Source of the DNA: Rhodothermales bacterium | Lineage (GTDB): Bacteria > Bacteroidota > Rhodothermia > Rhodothermales > JANQRZ01 | Assembly: GCA_039944855.1 (NCBI GenBank) | Contig: JBDUXZ010000020.1 | Span: 441,145-491,657, forward strand | Reading direction: 5' to 3' | DNA length: 50,513 nucleotides | Shown here: one piece after another, positions 32,987 to 42,061 of the stretch | Layout of the letters: each line of letters opens with the position of its first letter | Numbering within the stretch: the stretch's first letter is position 1 | Program-made: the position numbers and the translations under genes | Notes under the pieces: generated by a model | Seen by the model: the letters and a program-made list of their open reading frames with translations, nothing else | Databases searched by the model: none | What the model was told of the DNA's origin: nothing

Positions 32987-35302
32987 ATGGCCCTCCGCGT
33001 CTTCCTTCTCGCCGCACTCGTCCTCGCCCCGACCCTCGTTGCGGCGCAGGGGCTCACCGGTCGCGTCGTCGACGCCGTGACGCAGGAGGCGCTGCCGGGC
33101 GCGAACGTCGCCGTGCTCGGCCCCGACGACGAGGTGCTCGGCGGGACCGCGACCGACGCCGACGGCCGCTTCCGCATCCCGAGCCTCGCGGCGGGCACGG
33201 TCCGCGTGCGGGCGTCCTTCGTCGGCTACGACCCGCAGATTCGCACCGACGTCGTCGTGCAGTCGAGCCGGCCAACGTTCCTCCTCTTCGAGTTGCGGGA
33301 GGCGAGCCTCGGCGAGGTTGTCGTGCAGGCGGGGTTCTTCGACGACGCGCTCGACGCGCCGGTGTCGGTGCAGTCGCTCGGGCCGGAGGAGATCCGCCGG
33401 ACGCCGGGCGGGCAGAACGACATCTCGCGCTCGCTCCTCGCGCTCCCCGGCGTCGCGAGCGGCGTCGACGTGCGGAACGACCTGCTCGTGCGCGGCGGCG
33501 GCCCGAGCGAGAACGCCTATTTCGTCGACGGCATCGAGATCCCGCAGATCAACCACTTCGCCACGCAGGGCGCCTCCGGCGGCGCGCTCGGCCTGCTCAA
33601 CGTCGACTTCATCCGCGAGGCGACGTTCTACACCGGCGGCTTCCCCGTCCGCTACGGCGATGCGGCCTCGTCGGTGCTCGTCGTCGAGAACCGGCCGGGC
33701 AGCCCGGAACTCCTCGCGGGCGACTTCACGGTCGGCGCGACCGAGGCGGCGCTCTCGCTCGATGGGTCGTCGGGGCCGGACTTCAACTGGACGTTCTCGG
33801 GCCGACGCTCGTACCTCCAACTCCTGTTCCAGGCGCTCGGCCTCCCGATCCGCCCGGCGTACTGGGACTTCCAGAGCCGCGTCGAGTGGAGCCCGCGGCC
33901 GCAGGACCGGCTCGTTTACTTCGGGCTGTGGGCGATTGACGATTTCGACCTCGTCCCGCCCGACGACCCGGAGGACTTTGAGGGGATCGAGACGGCGTCG
34001 CGCGTGCTCGACAACGATCAGCGGAGCTACACGCAGGGCGTCTCGTGGCGGCGGCTCGTGCCCGGCGGATTTTTCACGACGGCCGTCAGCCGCTCGTGGC
34101 AGGACTTCGCCTTCGCGGACCGCGACGAGGACGGCGTCGCGCTCCTTTCGAACGACGCCGAGGAGGCCGCGTGGCGGCTCCGCACCGACGGCGACCTCCG
34201 CCTCAGCCACGCCTTCACGCTCGGCCTCGGCGGCGGCGCGTCGCGCGAGACGATCGGGACGGACTTTTTCCAGCGCGCCACGCCCGCCACGTCATTCGAC
34301 GACGACCTCCGCTTCGCGACGGACCTCGGCCTGTGGAAAGGCTTCGGCTACGCCCAACTCACCGCCCGCACGTTTCGTGATCGTCTCGCCCTCACCGCCG
34401 GCCTCCGCGCCGACGCGACCGACTTCCTCGACCAGGCGGCGGTCCTCTCGCCCCGCCTCAGCGCGTCGCTCGCCGTAACGGAGCGCGTCGAAGTCGGGGC
34501 TTCCGTCGGGCGGTTCACGCAGTCGCCGGAGCTGATCGCGCTCGCCGTGCAACGCGACGGGGCGTACGTCAACCGAGGGCTCCGGTGGATCGACGTGGGC
34601 CAGGTCGTCGGCGGGCTCGCCGTGACGCCGCTTCCGAGCCTGCGGGTGTCGGTCGAAGGGTTTTTCAAAGCGTACAGCGACTACCCCGTCTCGGCGTCGG
34701 ATCCGCGGATTTCGCTCGCGAACCTCGGCGGCGACTACGGCATCGTCGGGGCCGAGCCGCTCATTCCGGTGGGCGAGGGCCGCGCGTACGGCGTCGAACT
34801 CTCGGCGCAGAAGAAGCTGACGAAGCGGGTCTACGGGCTCGGCGCGTACACACTCGGCTGGAGCGAGTTCACGGGGGCCGACGGCGTCTTCCGCCCGAGC
34901 GCGTGGGACGTCCGCCACAACCTCTCGCTGACGGGCGGCGTCCGGCTCGGCAAGTGGGAGATCGGCTCGCGGCTCGTCGTGCAGTCGGGCCGGCCGTTCA
35001 CGCCGTTCGATCTCGAAGCGTCGGAGGAGGAGTACGCCCTCTCGCGCCGTGGCGTGCCCGACCTCGACCGGCTCAACGCGGAGCGGACGCCGGGCTACGC
35101 GCGGTGGGACCTCCGCGTCGACCGCCGCTTCGGGCTCGGCCGCGCCGTCAACGCCGTCGTCTACCTCGACGTGCAGAACGTGCTCGACCGCGAGAACGTG
35201 TTCGGACTCGAATACACCGAGGACCCCGCCGAGCCCGACCGGCTCCGCGAGCAGACGAACGTCGGCCGCCTCCCCACGATCGGGTTCAGCGTCGAGTTCT
35301 AA
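32987..35302 (+). CDS. TonB-dependent receptor-like outer-membrane protein (771 aa)
   Basis: Outer-membrane beta-barrel. The signal peptide ends VAAQG at about residue 21. A carboxypeptidase-regulatory-like domain (~22-110: LTGRVVDAVTQEALPGANVAVLG ... GTATDADGRFRIPSL) is followed by a plug domain (~115-240, with LLVRGGGPSENAYFVDGIEIP) and a barrel to the C-terminal Phe of TIGFSVEF. This layout is typical of Bacteroidota SusC-like or siderophore-type receptors, though it is shorter than SusC and has no SusD neighbour. The substrate cannot be told. No adjacent TonB or sensor gene. It overlaps the convergent antiporter gene by 4 bp. Confidence 0.9.
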   Translation: MALRVFLLAALVLAPTLVAAQGLTGRVVDAVTQEALPGANVAVLGPDDEVLGGTATDADGRFRIPSLAAGTVRVRASFVGYDPQIRTDVVVQSSRPTFLLFELREASLGEVVVQAGFFDDALDAPVSVQSLGPEEIRRTPGGQNDISRSLLALPGVASGVDVRNDLLVRGGGPSENAYFVDGIEIPQINHFATQGASGGALGLLNVDFIREATFYTGGFPVRYGDAASSVLVVENRPGSPELLAGDFTVGATEAALSLDGSSGPDFNWTFSGRRSYLQLLFQALGLPIRPAYWDFQSRVEWSPRPQDRLVYFGLWAIDDFDLVPPDDPEDFEGIETASRVLDNDQRSYTQGVSWRRLVPGGFFTTAVSRSWQDFAFADRDEDGVALLSNDAEEAAWRLRTDGDLRLSHAFTLGLGGGASRETIGTDFFQRATPATSFDDDLRFATDLGLWKGFGYAQLTARTFRDRLALTAGLRADATDFLDQAAVLSPRLSASLAVTERVEVGASVGRFTQSPELIALAVQRDGAYVNRGLRWIDVGQVVGGLAVTPLPSLRVSVEGFFKAYSDYPVSASDPRISLANLGGDYGIVGAEPLIPVGEGRAYGVELSAQKKLTKRVYGLGAYTLGWSEFTGADGVFRPSAWDVRHNLSLTGGVRLGKWEIGSRLVVQSGRPFTPFDLEASEEEYALSRRGVPDLDRLNAERTPGYARWDLRVDRRFGLGRAVNAVVYLDVQNVLDRENVFGLEYTEDPAEPDRLREQTNVGRLPTIGFSVEF

Positions 35303-37827
35303 TCACCGGGCTCGTCTTCAATCGCGGTCATTCTCGGCCCGTCGGGTGCGTGGAGGGCGCCGAGCAGGGTCGCGCGGACCTCGGCGGGCGTGGTGCAGGC
35401 GCGGAGCGCGTCGGTGATGCCGGCGGGGTGGACGAGGCGGGCCGTCAGCGCGAGGAGTTCGAGCGCGTGCCGGGTCGGGAGCACGGCCGGGAGGGCGAGG
35501 GCGAGGACGACGTGGACCGGCCCGGACGTCTGCGGCAGCGCGATTCCGTCGCGGCTGATCCCGACGAAGAGGGCCACCTGCTCGACGTCTGCGGTGTGGG
35601 TGTGGTAGAGCACGATGCCCGGCGCGATTTCCGGGAGCGCGTCGGGCGCCGCCGGCACGAGTTCCCGCACGAGGTCGGCGCGCTGCCGGCGGTCGGCGAG
35701 GCCGGCGAGGACGCTGGCGAGCACGGCCTCGGCGGGGCCGGGCCGGAGGCCGAGCACGATGCGGTCGGGGCCGAGCCCGTCGAGGAAGGCGCGCTGGCCG
35801 ATGGAGAGGGCGGCGGGGAGGAGCGCGCTGATGGGGACCTGCGCGGGATAGACGACGAGCAGGGGAAGCTCGGGGAAGCGCTGCGCGAGGAGGCGGGGGA
35901 GGCGGTCGAGCGAGGCCCGCCACGATACCGAGCCCTGCCGTGCGCTGAGGAGGACGAGTGCGTCGTCGGCAGCGAGGTGGGTTTCGAGGGCCGGGATGAG
36001 CCCTTTCCACGCGTCGAGCGCTGCGTCGCGGACGGGGACGGCGGGCGCGGTACGGTCGAGAGCGCGGCGTGTGGCGGCGCGGTACGGCTCGGGCGTGAGG
36101 AGGACGAGCGCGGCGCCGGAGCGGTGGGCGAGCTGCTTCACCACGCGGAGGGCGTCGGCGAAGCCGGGCTCGTGGTCGGCGAGGGGCGGAGCGGCGAGGA
36201 CCACGCGGCCGATCGTGCCCGGTGGCCGGTCGCCTTTGGCGATGAGGAGCATGGCCGGGCTCTCGTGGAGCAGCCGGTCCGGGATGCTGCCGAACAGCAG
36301 CCGCTGCGCGCTCGCCGACCCGTCCCACCCCATCACGACTGTCGAGATCTGGGTCTCGGCCACGGCACGGGCGAGGCCGCGCGCCACGTTGTGGTCCACA
36401 CGCACGAGCGGCGTAGCCGGAACGTCGGCTCCGGCGGCGTAGACGAGGGCGCGGCTGAGGAGCCGTTCGCCGCGCGCCACGTGGAGCGCCTGCTCGGCCC
36501 CGGCCGGGACCACGGTGAGCGGGTAGAGCGGCTCCGTCGAGCGGGCGTCGCGCACGAGCAGGGCCACGTCGAGGAGCCGTTCGACGGTCGTCGGATTCGC
36601 GAGCGAGACGAGGATACGCTGGCGCGGGGCGGCCGGCCCCGGCTGGGCCGCCTCGTCGAGCGCGAGCCGCCGCCCCGCCCGCTCCGTCATCCACGGCCCG
36701 ACGAGGCCCGTCACGAGCACCATCGCAATGGCCCCGTTGAGCACGGCCTGCCCGAAGAGCCCGACCTCCATGCCGATGAGCACGGCGGCGAGCGTGGCTG
36801 CCGCCTGGGGCACCGTCAGCCCGAATATGATCCCTACCTCGGCAGCCGAGTAGCCGAAAAGCGGACGCATGAGCGCCGCCGCGCCGCCCTTCGTGAGGAG
36901 GATCGTCGCCACCATCGCGCCCGCCACGGCCCACGCCGTACCGCCGCTCGCGAACGCGCCGAGGTCCACGAGCATCCCCGTCGAGATGAGGAAGAACGGG
37001 ATGAAGAGGGCGTTTCCCACGAACCCGATCCGGTTCATGAGCGGGCTGCTCTCGGGGATGAGCCGGTTGAGCGCGAGCCCCGCGAGGAACGCCCCGATGA
37101 TGGGTTCCACGCCGACGATCTCGGCCCCGAGCGCGGCGACGAACACGGCGGCGAGGACGAACACGAACTCGGCCGTGCTCTCAGCGGCGAGCGTGCGGAG
37201 CGCCCACGCGCCGAGGCGGGGTAGGCCCCACCCCACGAGCGCGACGAGGCCGGCGAGCCCGGCGAGCATCGTCGCGAGGAAGCCCGGCCCGTCCTCGCCC
37301 CCGGCCATGCCCGCGATCACGGCGAGGATGAGGAGCGCGAGGGTGTCCGTCAGGATCGTCGCGCCGACGGCCGCCGTGACGGCGGGGCTCCGCGCGAGCC
37401 CGAGCCGCCGCGCCACGGGGTAGGCGAGGAGGGTATGGGAGGCGAACACGCTGCCGAGCAGGATCGCCGCCGGCCACCCGAATCCGAAGCCGATCCGCCC
37501 GAGCGCCGTCCCCACGAGCTGGGGGATCGCGAACGTCGCCACGCCGAAGCCGAGGCTCCGCCGCCGGTGCCGCCAGAACTCGCCGAGGTCGATCTCGAGC
37601 CCGGCGAGGAACATGATGTAGAGCAGGCCGACGGTGCCGAGGAGCACGATCGTGTCGTCGCGGGCGAGCACGTCGAGCCCGTGCGGCCCGAGGCCGACGC
37701 CGGCGAGGAGCAGCACGGCCGCGCTCGGCAGCCGGAGCCGCTCCAGGAGCGGGGCCGCGAGGAGGACGAGGAGGACGAGGGCGAAGACCGCGACGGGGTC
37801 GCGGAGAGGCAGCTCGAGGGCGAGCAT
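35299..37827 (-). CDS. CPA2-type cation/proton antiporter fused to stress-protein and EIIA-like domains (842 aa)
   Basis: Inner-membrane Na+(K+)/H+ exchanger of the KefB/CPA2 family. About a dozen helices fill residues 10-390 (LLYIMFLAGLEIDL, LGSVFASHTLLAYPVARRLGL, VEPIIGAFLAGLALNRLIPE are family-typical). About 405-690 resemble two universal-stress-protein folds (RILVSLANPTTVERLLDVALLV; GRVVLAAPPLADHEPGF). About 700-835 resemble a fructose-type PTS EIIA domain (APGIVLYHTHTADVEQVALFVGISRDGIAL), retaining a His where EIIA is phosphorylated. The C-terminal part is probably regulatory, linking ion exchange to stress or carbon status. The TAG stop overlaps the end of the receptor gene. Confidence 0.88.
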   Translation of the reverse strand: MLALELPLRDPVAVFALVLLVLLAAPLLERLRLPSAAVLLLAGVGLGPHGLDVLARDDTIVLLGTVGLLYIMFLAGLEIDLGEFWRHRRRSLGFGVATFAIPQLVGTALGRIGFGFGWPAAILLGSVFASHTLLAYPVARRLGLARSPAVTAAVGATILTDTLALLILAVIAGMAGGEDGPGFLATMLAGLAGLVALVGWGLPRLGAWALRTLAAESTAEFVFVLAAVFVAALGAEIVGVEPIIGAFLAGLALNRLIPESSPLMNRIGFVGNALFIPFFLISTGMLVDLGAFASGGTAWAVAGAMVATILLTKGGAAALMRPLFGYSAAEVGIIFGLTVPQAAATLAAVLIGMEVGLFGQAVLNGAIAMVLVTGLVGPWMTERAGRRLALDEAAQPGPAAPRQRILVSLANPTTVERLLDVALLVRDARSTEPLYPLTVVPAGAEQALHVARGERLLSRALVYAAGADVPATPLVRVDHNVARGLARAVAETQISTVVMGWDGSASAQRLLFGSIPDRLLHESPAMLLIAKGDRPPGTIGRVVLAAPPLADHEPGFADALRVVKQLAHRSGAALVLLTPEPYRAATRRALDRTAPAVPVRDAALDAWKGLIPALETHLAADDALVLLSARQGSVSWRASLDRLPRLLAQRFPELPLLVVYPAQVPISALLPAALSIGQRAFLDGLGPDRIVLGLRPGPAEAVLASVLAGLADRRQRADLVRELVPAAPDALPEIAPGIVLYHTHTADVEQVALFVGISRDGIALPQTSGPVHVVLALALPAVLPTRHALELLALTARLVHPAGITDALRACTTPAEVRATLLGALHAPDGPRMTAIEDEPGD

Positions 37828-38099
37828 GAGGCCGGCCAGGGCGCGGGGGGAGAGGGGGGAAAGAAAAGCGAGAAAGGAAGAGCAGAGAGTGAGGGAATAA
37901 AAGAAAGCGGGAGAGAGGAACGGGATCGGCGTCGCGTGCCGTTCTCCCGCCCTCGCCTCACATCACGCCGTGGGGGCGAGGCCTGTCGTGGGAGCGAAAG
38001 TAGGCCATGGGGCGCGGCGGACGCTTGGAAGGCATCGGGTGCGTTGTACACTTGGAGTGTGGGTGGCTAAGGCCTTTCATACTAAAACGTTGTATCGCC
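37828..38099. other. Divergent intergenic region with a polypurine tract
   Basis: Region between the antiporter (minus) and the laminin-B-like gene (plus). Bases ~37848-37922 on the plus strand are nearly all purine (runs of GAGGG, AAGAAAAG, GAGAAAG), pyrimidine-rich on the antiporter's leader strand. Near 38065-38095 it becomes AT-richer, where a promoter for the plus-strand gene could lie. No ORF or RNA is recognised. Confidence 0.5.
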
Positions 38100-38984
38100 A
38101 TGTGCTCCTTTCGATACGCCTTCTGTCTCGCCTTCGGACTCCTCGCTGTACCGGCCGTATTCGCCCAGGACTGTGACACTCCGCAAGCGGCTCCCGTCAG
38201 CACGTTCGACGCCGACGTGGACTGCTGGACCACGTTCAACGACGCCCGCGACTTCGTCTGGGTGGAGGAGGGAGGGAATCCCGGCGGCCACGTGGAGGCG
38301 CAGGACCGGGGGACGGGGGTGTTCTGGTACTGGCAGGCACCGGGGAAATTCCTCGGCGACAAGGGCGCTGCCTACGGGGATTCGCTCCGGTTCGACCTAC
38401 GCCTCGCGCCTGCTGGTTCCGTGCGCAGCGAAGACGATGTCGTGCTCATCGCGGGCGACGGGACGACGCTGCGCTATCGCTTCTCTGAAGACGTGGTCCT
38501 CCCCCTGCCTGAGTGGCAGCGCTACGCCGTGCCGCTCTCGGCCGGGCCGTGGCTGCTCGACGGGACGGCGGCCACCACCGAGCAGATGCAGGCGGTGCTG
38601 GCCGACCTCGCCACCCTCCGCATCCGCGCCGAGTACCGTTTCGGCGCCGAGACGGGGTCGCTGGACAACGTGGCGCTGGGGACGGGCGGTGCGACCGGCG
38701 CGGAGAGCCCGTCGCCGGCGACGACCGTGGCGCTGGACCCGGCCTACCCGAACCCGTTCGCCCGGTCCACGGCGCTCGCGTTCGGCGTGGCCGAGCCCGG
38801 CCCGGTGCGGCTGAGCGTGTACGACGTGCTCGGGCGCGAGGTGGCCGTGCTCGTCGATGGCCGTCTGCCGGCAGGGCGCCACGAGGCCCGATTCGACGCG
38901 CGGGGTCTCGCGAGTGGGCTCTACGTCTACCGCCTCCAGACGGCCGGGACGACGCTCGCGCGGCGCGTGGTGCTCGCCCGCTAG
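38100..38984 (+). CDS. Secreted laminin-B-domain protein with type IX sorting domain (294 aa)
   Basis: The signal peptide MCSFRYAFCLAFGLLAVPAVFAQ fixes the start at 38100. Residues ~35-190 resemble a laminin B (domain IV) module (FDADVDCWTTFNDARDFVWVEEGGNPGGHVEAQDRG ... FWYWQAPGKFLGDKGAAYGDSLRFDLR). The last ~80 residues are a Por-type C-terminal sorting domain: DPAYPNPFARSTALAFGV, then LSVYDVLGREVAVLVDGRLPAGRH and ASGLYVYRLQTAG. In Bacteroidota this tail sends proteins through the type IX secretion system to the cell surface. A surface or adhesion role is inferred; no enzymatic motif is seen. Confidence 0.88.
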   Translation: MCSFRYAFCLAFGLLAVPAVFAQDCDTPQAAPVSTFDADVDCWTTFNDARDFVWVEEGGNPGGHVEAQDRGTGVFWYWQAPGKFLGDKGAAYGDSLRFDLRLAPAGSVRSEDDVVLIAGDGTTLRYRFSEDVVLPLPEWQRYAVPLSAGPWLLDGTAATTEQMQAVLADLATLRIRAEYRFGAETGSLDNVALGTGGATGAESPSPATTVALDPAYPNPFARSTALAFGVAEPGPVRLSVYDVLGREVAVLVDGRLPAGRHEARFDARGLASGLYVYRLQTAGTTLARRVVLAR

Positions 38985-38991
38985 CGCGGCG

Positions 38992-40404
38992 TCACGCCTC
39001 GTCGTGGGGGAGGGAGCCGCGGTGGGAGCGGAGGTAAGCGTAGGGCGTGGCGTGGAGGAAGTTCGAGACGCGGCCGGTGTAGACGTCGGCGTAGCGCTCG
39101 ACCTGCCGGGCGAGGTGGCTCTTGTCGTTACCGGTGCGCATCATCAGGCCCCAGTTCGGGTTGTGGAGCGTGGCCGACGCCCGAGCGAGCGGGCCGATCT
39201 CCTCGTCGAGCGCGAGGAGCTTGGCGCGGTGCTTCGCCATGTCAGCCTCGATCTCGGCGGCGGAGCGCGCCTCGGCGGTGTAGCCGTTGCGGGTGCGCTG
39301 GAGCGCGAGCCGGTACGCCGAGTACTCGGCCTCCATCTGGACCTTCTTCTCCATCATCGCTGCGAGCCGCTCCTGCGTCGCCTCGAAGCTTTCGAGCGCG
39401 TCGAGCTCCTCTTCGAGCTCGCGGAGGATCAGCGCCGTCCGCCAGCGGAGTACGCTCTTCGAGATGTTCACGTCCGTGAAGAGGTGGTCGCCGACATAGA
39501 GCAGGTCCTCCCCCTTGAGCCCGAGGCTGGCCTCGACGAGCGCGGCGTTCCCGCCGACGTAGACGCGCCCGGGTTTGAGCGGGCCGTAGTGCTCGCGCAG
39601 CAGGCCGTCGTCGCTGACGATCTCGAAGGCCGGCATGCGCTGGGTGAAGAACGCCGGCTTGCGCGAGCCGACGATCGCGAGGTCGAAGAGGTCACGCCAC
39701 GTCATGCCGTCGGGCAGGAACGGGTCGAAGGAGTACGCCAGCATCGGGGCGGCGAAGGCCCACTCGGAGTTCGTGATGAGGAGGATCTTCTTCCCCGACT
39801 CCTTCTGGTCGAGCAGCGTCAGCGGCGTCTCCTTGTCGAGCGCGACGAAGCGGGCAGGGTCCTCGATGATCTCGCCCTTGAGCCGGCCCTCCATGTGCGC
39901 CTCGTCGAGCGCGCCGCGGATGAGTTCGTACAGCTCCGAGTAGCTCAGCTTGGCCTCGATCACGTCGGCGTCGAGGAGGTCCACGAGCTGCATGTACATG
40001 CTCGCCTCGGAGAGCGAGAAGAGCGTGTTCATGAAGAGCCAGCGCGGCTCGGCGAGGTCCACGAGCGTCCGGGTGTAGACCTCGCGCATCGCGTGGTGCT
40101 CGAGCGGCTCCGTTCCGTGGAATGCCTTTTTGATGTAGCCGAAGCGGTTGGCCTTGACGACGTTGCCGAGCGCCTTGTCGATGATGAGCCCGCGCATCAC
40201 GAGGTCGGGCTGGAACGTGAGCTCCTCGACGGGCCAGCCGCGCGCCAGCAGCCGCTCTTTGATGTAGCCGTACGCCCGCTCCTCCCACGCCCGCGCGTGG
40301 TAGTGGATGAGGGTGTAGTCCATGTCGTACCCGATCGCTTTGATCGAGCGGAGGTTGAGCGTGCGGTTGGTGTAGATGCCGCGGACGCGGTCGGAGGGGC
40401 TCAT
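38992..40404 (-). CDS. HAD-superfamily 5'-nucleotidase (HAD-IG / cytosolic purine type, 470 aa)
   Basis: Cytoplasmic phosphatase of the HAD-IG 5'-nucleotidase family (relatives of eukaryotic NT5C2 and NT5DC). Motif I is GYDMDYTL, nucleophile D27 and acid D29, near the N-terminus. Motif II is LLITNSEW, a lysine motif lies at VGSRKPAFF, and motif IV-type residues are VGDHLFTDV (YVGDHLFTDVNISK). A coiled coil follows (~320-420: ELEEELDALESFEATQERL), then a C-terminal GLMMRTGNDKSHLARQVERYADVYT block typical of the family. Likely substrates are purine nucleoside monophosphates. ATG at 40404 is used; the frame open far upstream is not coding. It converges with 38100-38984, 7 bp apart. Confidence 0.9.
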   Translation of the reverse strand: MSPSDRVRGIYTNRTLNLRSIKAIGYDMDYTLIHYHARAWEERAYGYIKERLLARGWPVEELTFQPDLVMRGLIIDKALGNVVKANRFGYIKKAFHGTEPLEHHAMREVYTRTLVDLAEPRWLFMNTLFSLSEASMYMQLVDLLDADVIEAKLSYSELYELIRGALDEAHMEGRLKGEIIEDPARFVALDKETPLTLLDQKESGKKILLITNSEWAFAAPMLAYSFDPFLPDGMTWRDLFDLAIVGSRKPAFFTQRMPAFEIVSDDGLLREHYGPLKPGRVYVGGNAALVEASLGLKGEDLLYVGDHLFTDVNISKSVLRWRTALILRELEEELDALESFEATQERLAAMMEKKVQMEAEYSAYRLALQRTRNGYTAEARSAAEIEADMAKHRAKLLALDEEIGPLARASATLHNPNWGLMMRTGNDKSHLARQVERYADVYTGRVSNFLHATPYAYLRSHRGSLPHDEA

Positions 40405-40557
40405 GCGGGCGTGGGTTGAGAGCGGAGGGAGGGAATATGCGCGGCGCAGGCTCCGGGTGCCAACCCCGCACGCGCCATTCACACAGCCGTAATCCCGCCG
40501 CGTGTCCGCGCCCGGTCGTAATCTCCGCCGTCGCCCCCGCCCCTTTCCCGACGCCCG

Positions 40558-41970
40558 ATGCCCGACCCGACGTGGATCTCGCTCCTGCCCCCGCTCCTCG
40601 CCATCATTCTGGCGATCTGGACGCGGCAGGTCTACCTCTCGCTCGCCGCCGGCGTCTGGCTCGGGTGGACGGTGCTGAATGGGTGGAACCCGCTCGCCGG
40701 GCTCGGCGCGAGTATCGAAGCGCTCGTCGCCGTGCTCGGCGATGCGGGGAACGCGAAGGTCATCCTGTTCACGCTCGTCATCGGCGCGCTCATCGCCACC
40801 GTCGAGGCGTCGGGCGGCGTACGCGGGTTCGTGGCGTGGATCGAGCGGCGCGGGCTCGTGACAGGCGGGCGCGGCGCGCGCGTGCTCGCCTTCCTCGTCG
40901 GCGTCGTGATCTTCATCGAGTCGAACATCACGGTCCTCGTGGCCGGGGCCGTCGCCCGCCCACTCTTCGACCGGCACCGCCACAGCCGCGAGATGCTGGC
41001 CTACCTCATCGACTCGACGAGCGCGGCGATCTGCGTCCTCATCCCGCTGAATGCGTGGGGCGCATACGTCCTCGTCCTTCTCGCCGATCAGGGCGTCGAG
41101 GAACCGCTGCGGCTCTTCATCACCGCGATCCCGCAAAACCTCTACGCCCTCGCCGCCGTCTCGCTCGCCGCGTTCGTCGCCGTCACGGGCTGGGCGTGGG
41201 GCCCGATGCGCCGCGCCGAGCACCGCGCCGACGACGGCCTGCTCTTCGACGAGGGCGCCACGCCGATGCTGGACGAGGAGGCCCTCGTGCCCCCGCCGAC
41301 GATGAAGATCGAGCCGCGCCCGCTCAACATGCTCCTCCCGCTCGGCGTGATGGTGGCGACGATGCCGCTCGGCCTCTGGATCACCGGCGGCGGCGACCTC
41401 CTCGCCGGCAGCGGCTCGACGAGCGTGCTCTGGGCCGTGCTCGCGGGGCTGGGGACGGCGTGGGTACTGATGCTCGCGCAGGGTGGGCTGGACGTGGACG
41501 AGTTGACGAAGACCGGGCTGCGCGGCGGCGGTGGGATGCTCGGGATGGCGCTCGTGCTCCTGCTCGCGCTCGCGCTCGGCGGCGTCGCGCGCGAGTTGGG
41601 GACGGGGCTCTACGTGGCGCAAGTCGTGGCGGGCCTGCTACCGCCGGCGGCGCTTTTGCCACTCGTCTTCCTCACGGGGGCGTTCATCGCGTTCTCCACC
41701 GGAACGAGCTGGGGGACATTCGCGATCATGATTCCGATTGCCGTCCCGGCGGCAGCGTCGCTCGGGCTCCCGGCCGCGCCGTTCCTCGCCGCCGCCCTCT
41801 CCGGCGGCATCTTCGGGGACCACGCCTCGCCCATCTCCGACACGACGATCGTCTCCAGCCTCGCCGCCGCGACGGACCACATTTCGCACGTCCGCACGCA
41901 GCTTCCGTACGCGCTCCTCGCCGCGTCGGTCGCCGTCATCGGGTTCGCGGCCATCGGCGCGGCGCTCTGA
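40558..41970 (+). CDS. NhaC-family Na+/H+ antiporter (470 aa)
   Basis: Inner-membrane antiporter with about 11-12 hydrophobic helices. Family-typical stretches are IFIESNITVLVAGAVARPLFD (~118-138), AFSTGTSWGTFAIMIPIAVP (~380-400) and GGIFGDHASPISDTTIVSSLAAATDHISHVRTQLPYA (~418-455). The GDHxSPISDT box is diagnostic of NhaC-type proteins. A hydrophilic cytoplasmic loop at ~225-262 (EHRADDGLLFDEGATPMLDEEAL) is acidic. Role: sodium extrusion and pH control, possibly other organic-ion exchange as in some members. Start chosen at the first ATG giving the complete first helix. Confidence 0.9.
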   Translation: MPDPTWISLLPPLLAIILAIWTRQVYLSLAAGVWLGWTVLNGWNPLAGLGASIEALVAVLGDAGNAKVILFTLVIGALIATVEASGGVRGFVAWIERRGLVTGGRGARVLAFLVGVVIFIESNITVLVAGAVARPLFDRHRHSREMLAYLIDSTSAAICVLIPLNAWGAYVLVLLADQGVEEPLRLFITAIPQNLYALAAVSLAAFVAVTGWAWGPMRRAEHRADDGLLFDEGATPMLDEEALVPPPTMKIEPRPLNMLLPLGVMVATMPLGLWITGGGDLLAGSGSTSVLWAVLAGLGTAWVLMLAQGGLDVDELTKTGLRGGGGMLGMALVLLLALALGGVARELGTGLYVAQVVAGLLPPAALLPLVFLTGAFIAFSTGTSWGTFAIMIPIAVPAAASLGLPAAPFLAAALSGGIFGDHASPISDTTIVSSLAAATDHISHVRTQLPYALLAASVAVIGFAAIGAAL

Positions 41971-42061
41971 GGTCGGGGGCGGCGTTCTACCCTATTGTAG
42001 TACGCCCAGCGCCTTTAGGTTGGGGATACTCCCGTCCCTGCCAGGCGTGCCTCTCCGACTC

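Noticed and set aside
38992-41622. 876-codon version of the 5'-nucleotidase gene
   Set aside because: The upstream ~400 codons lie antisense to the NhaC-type gene and have no protein-like composition; the family N-terminus starts at 40404.
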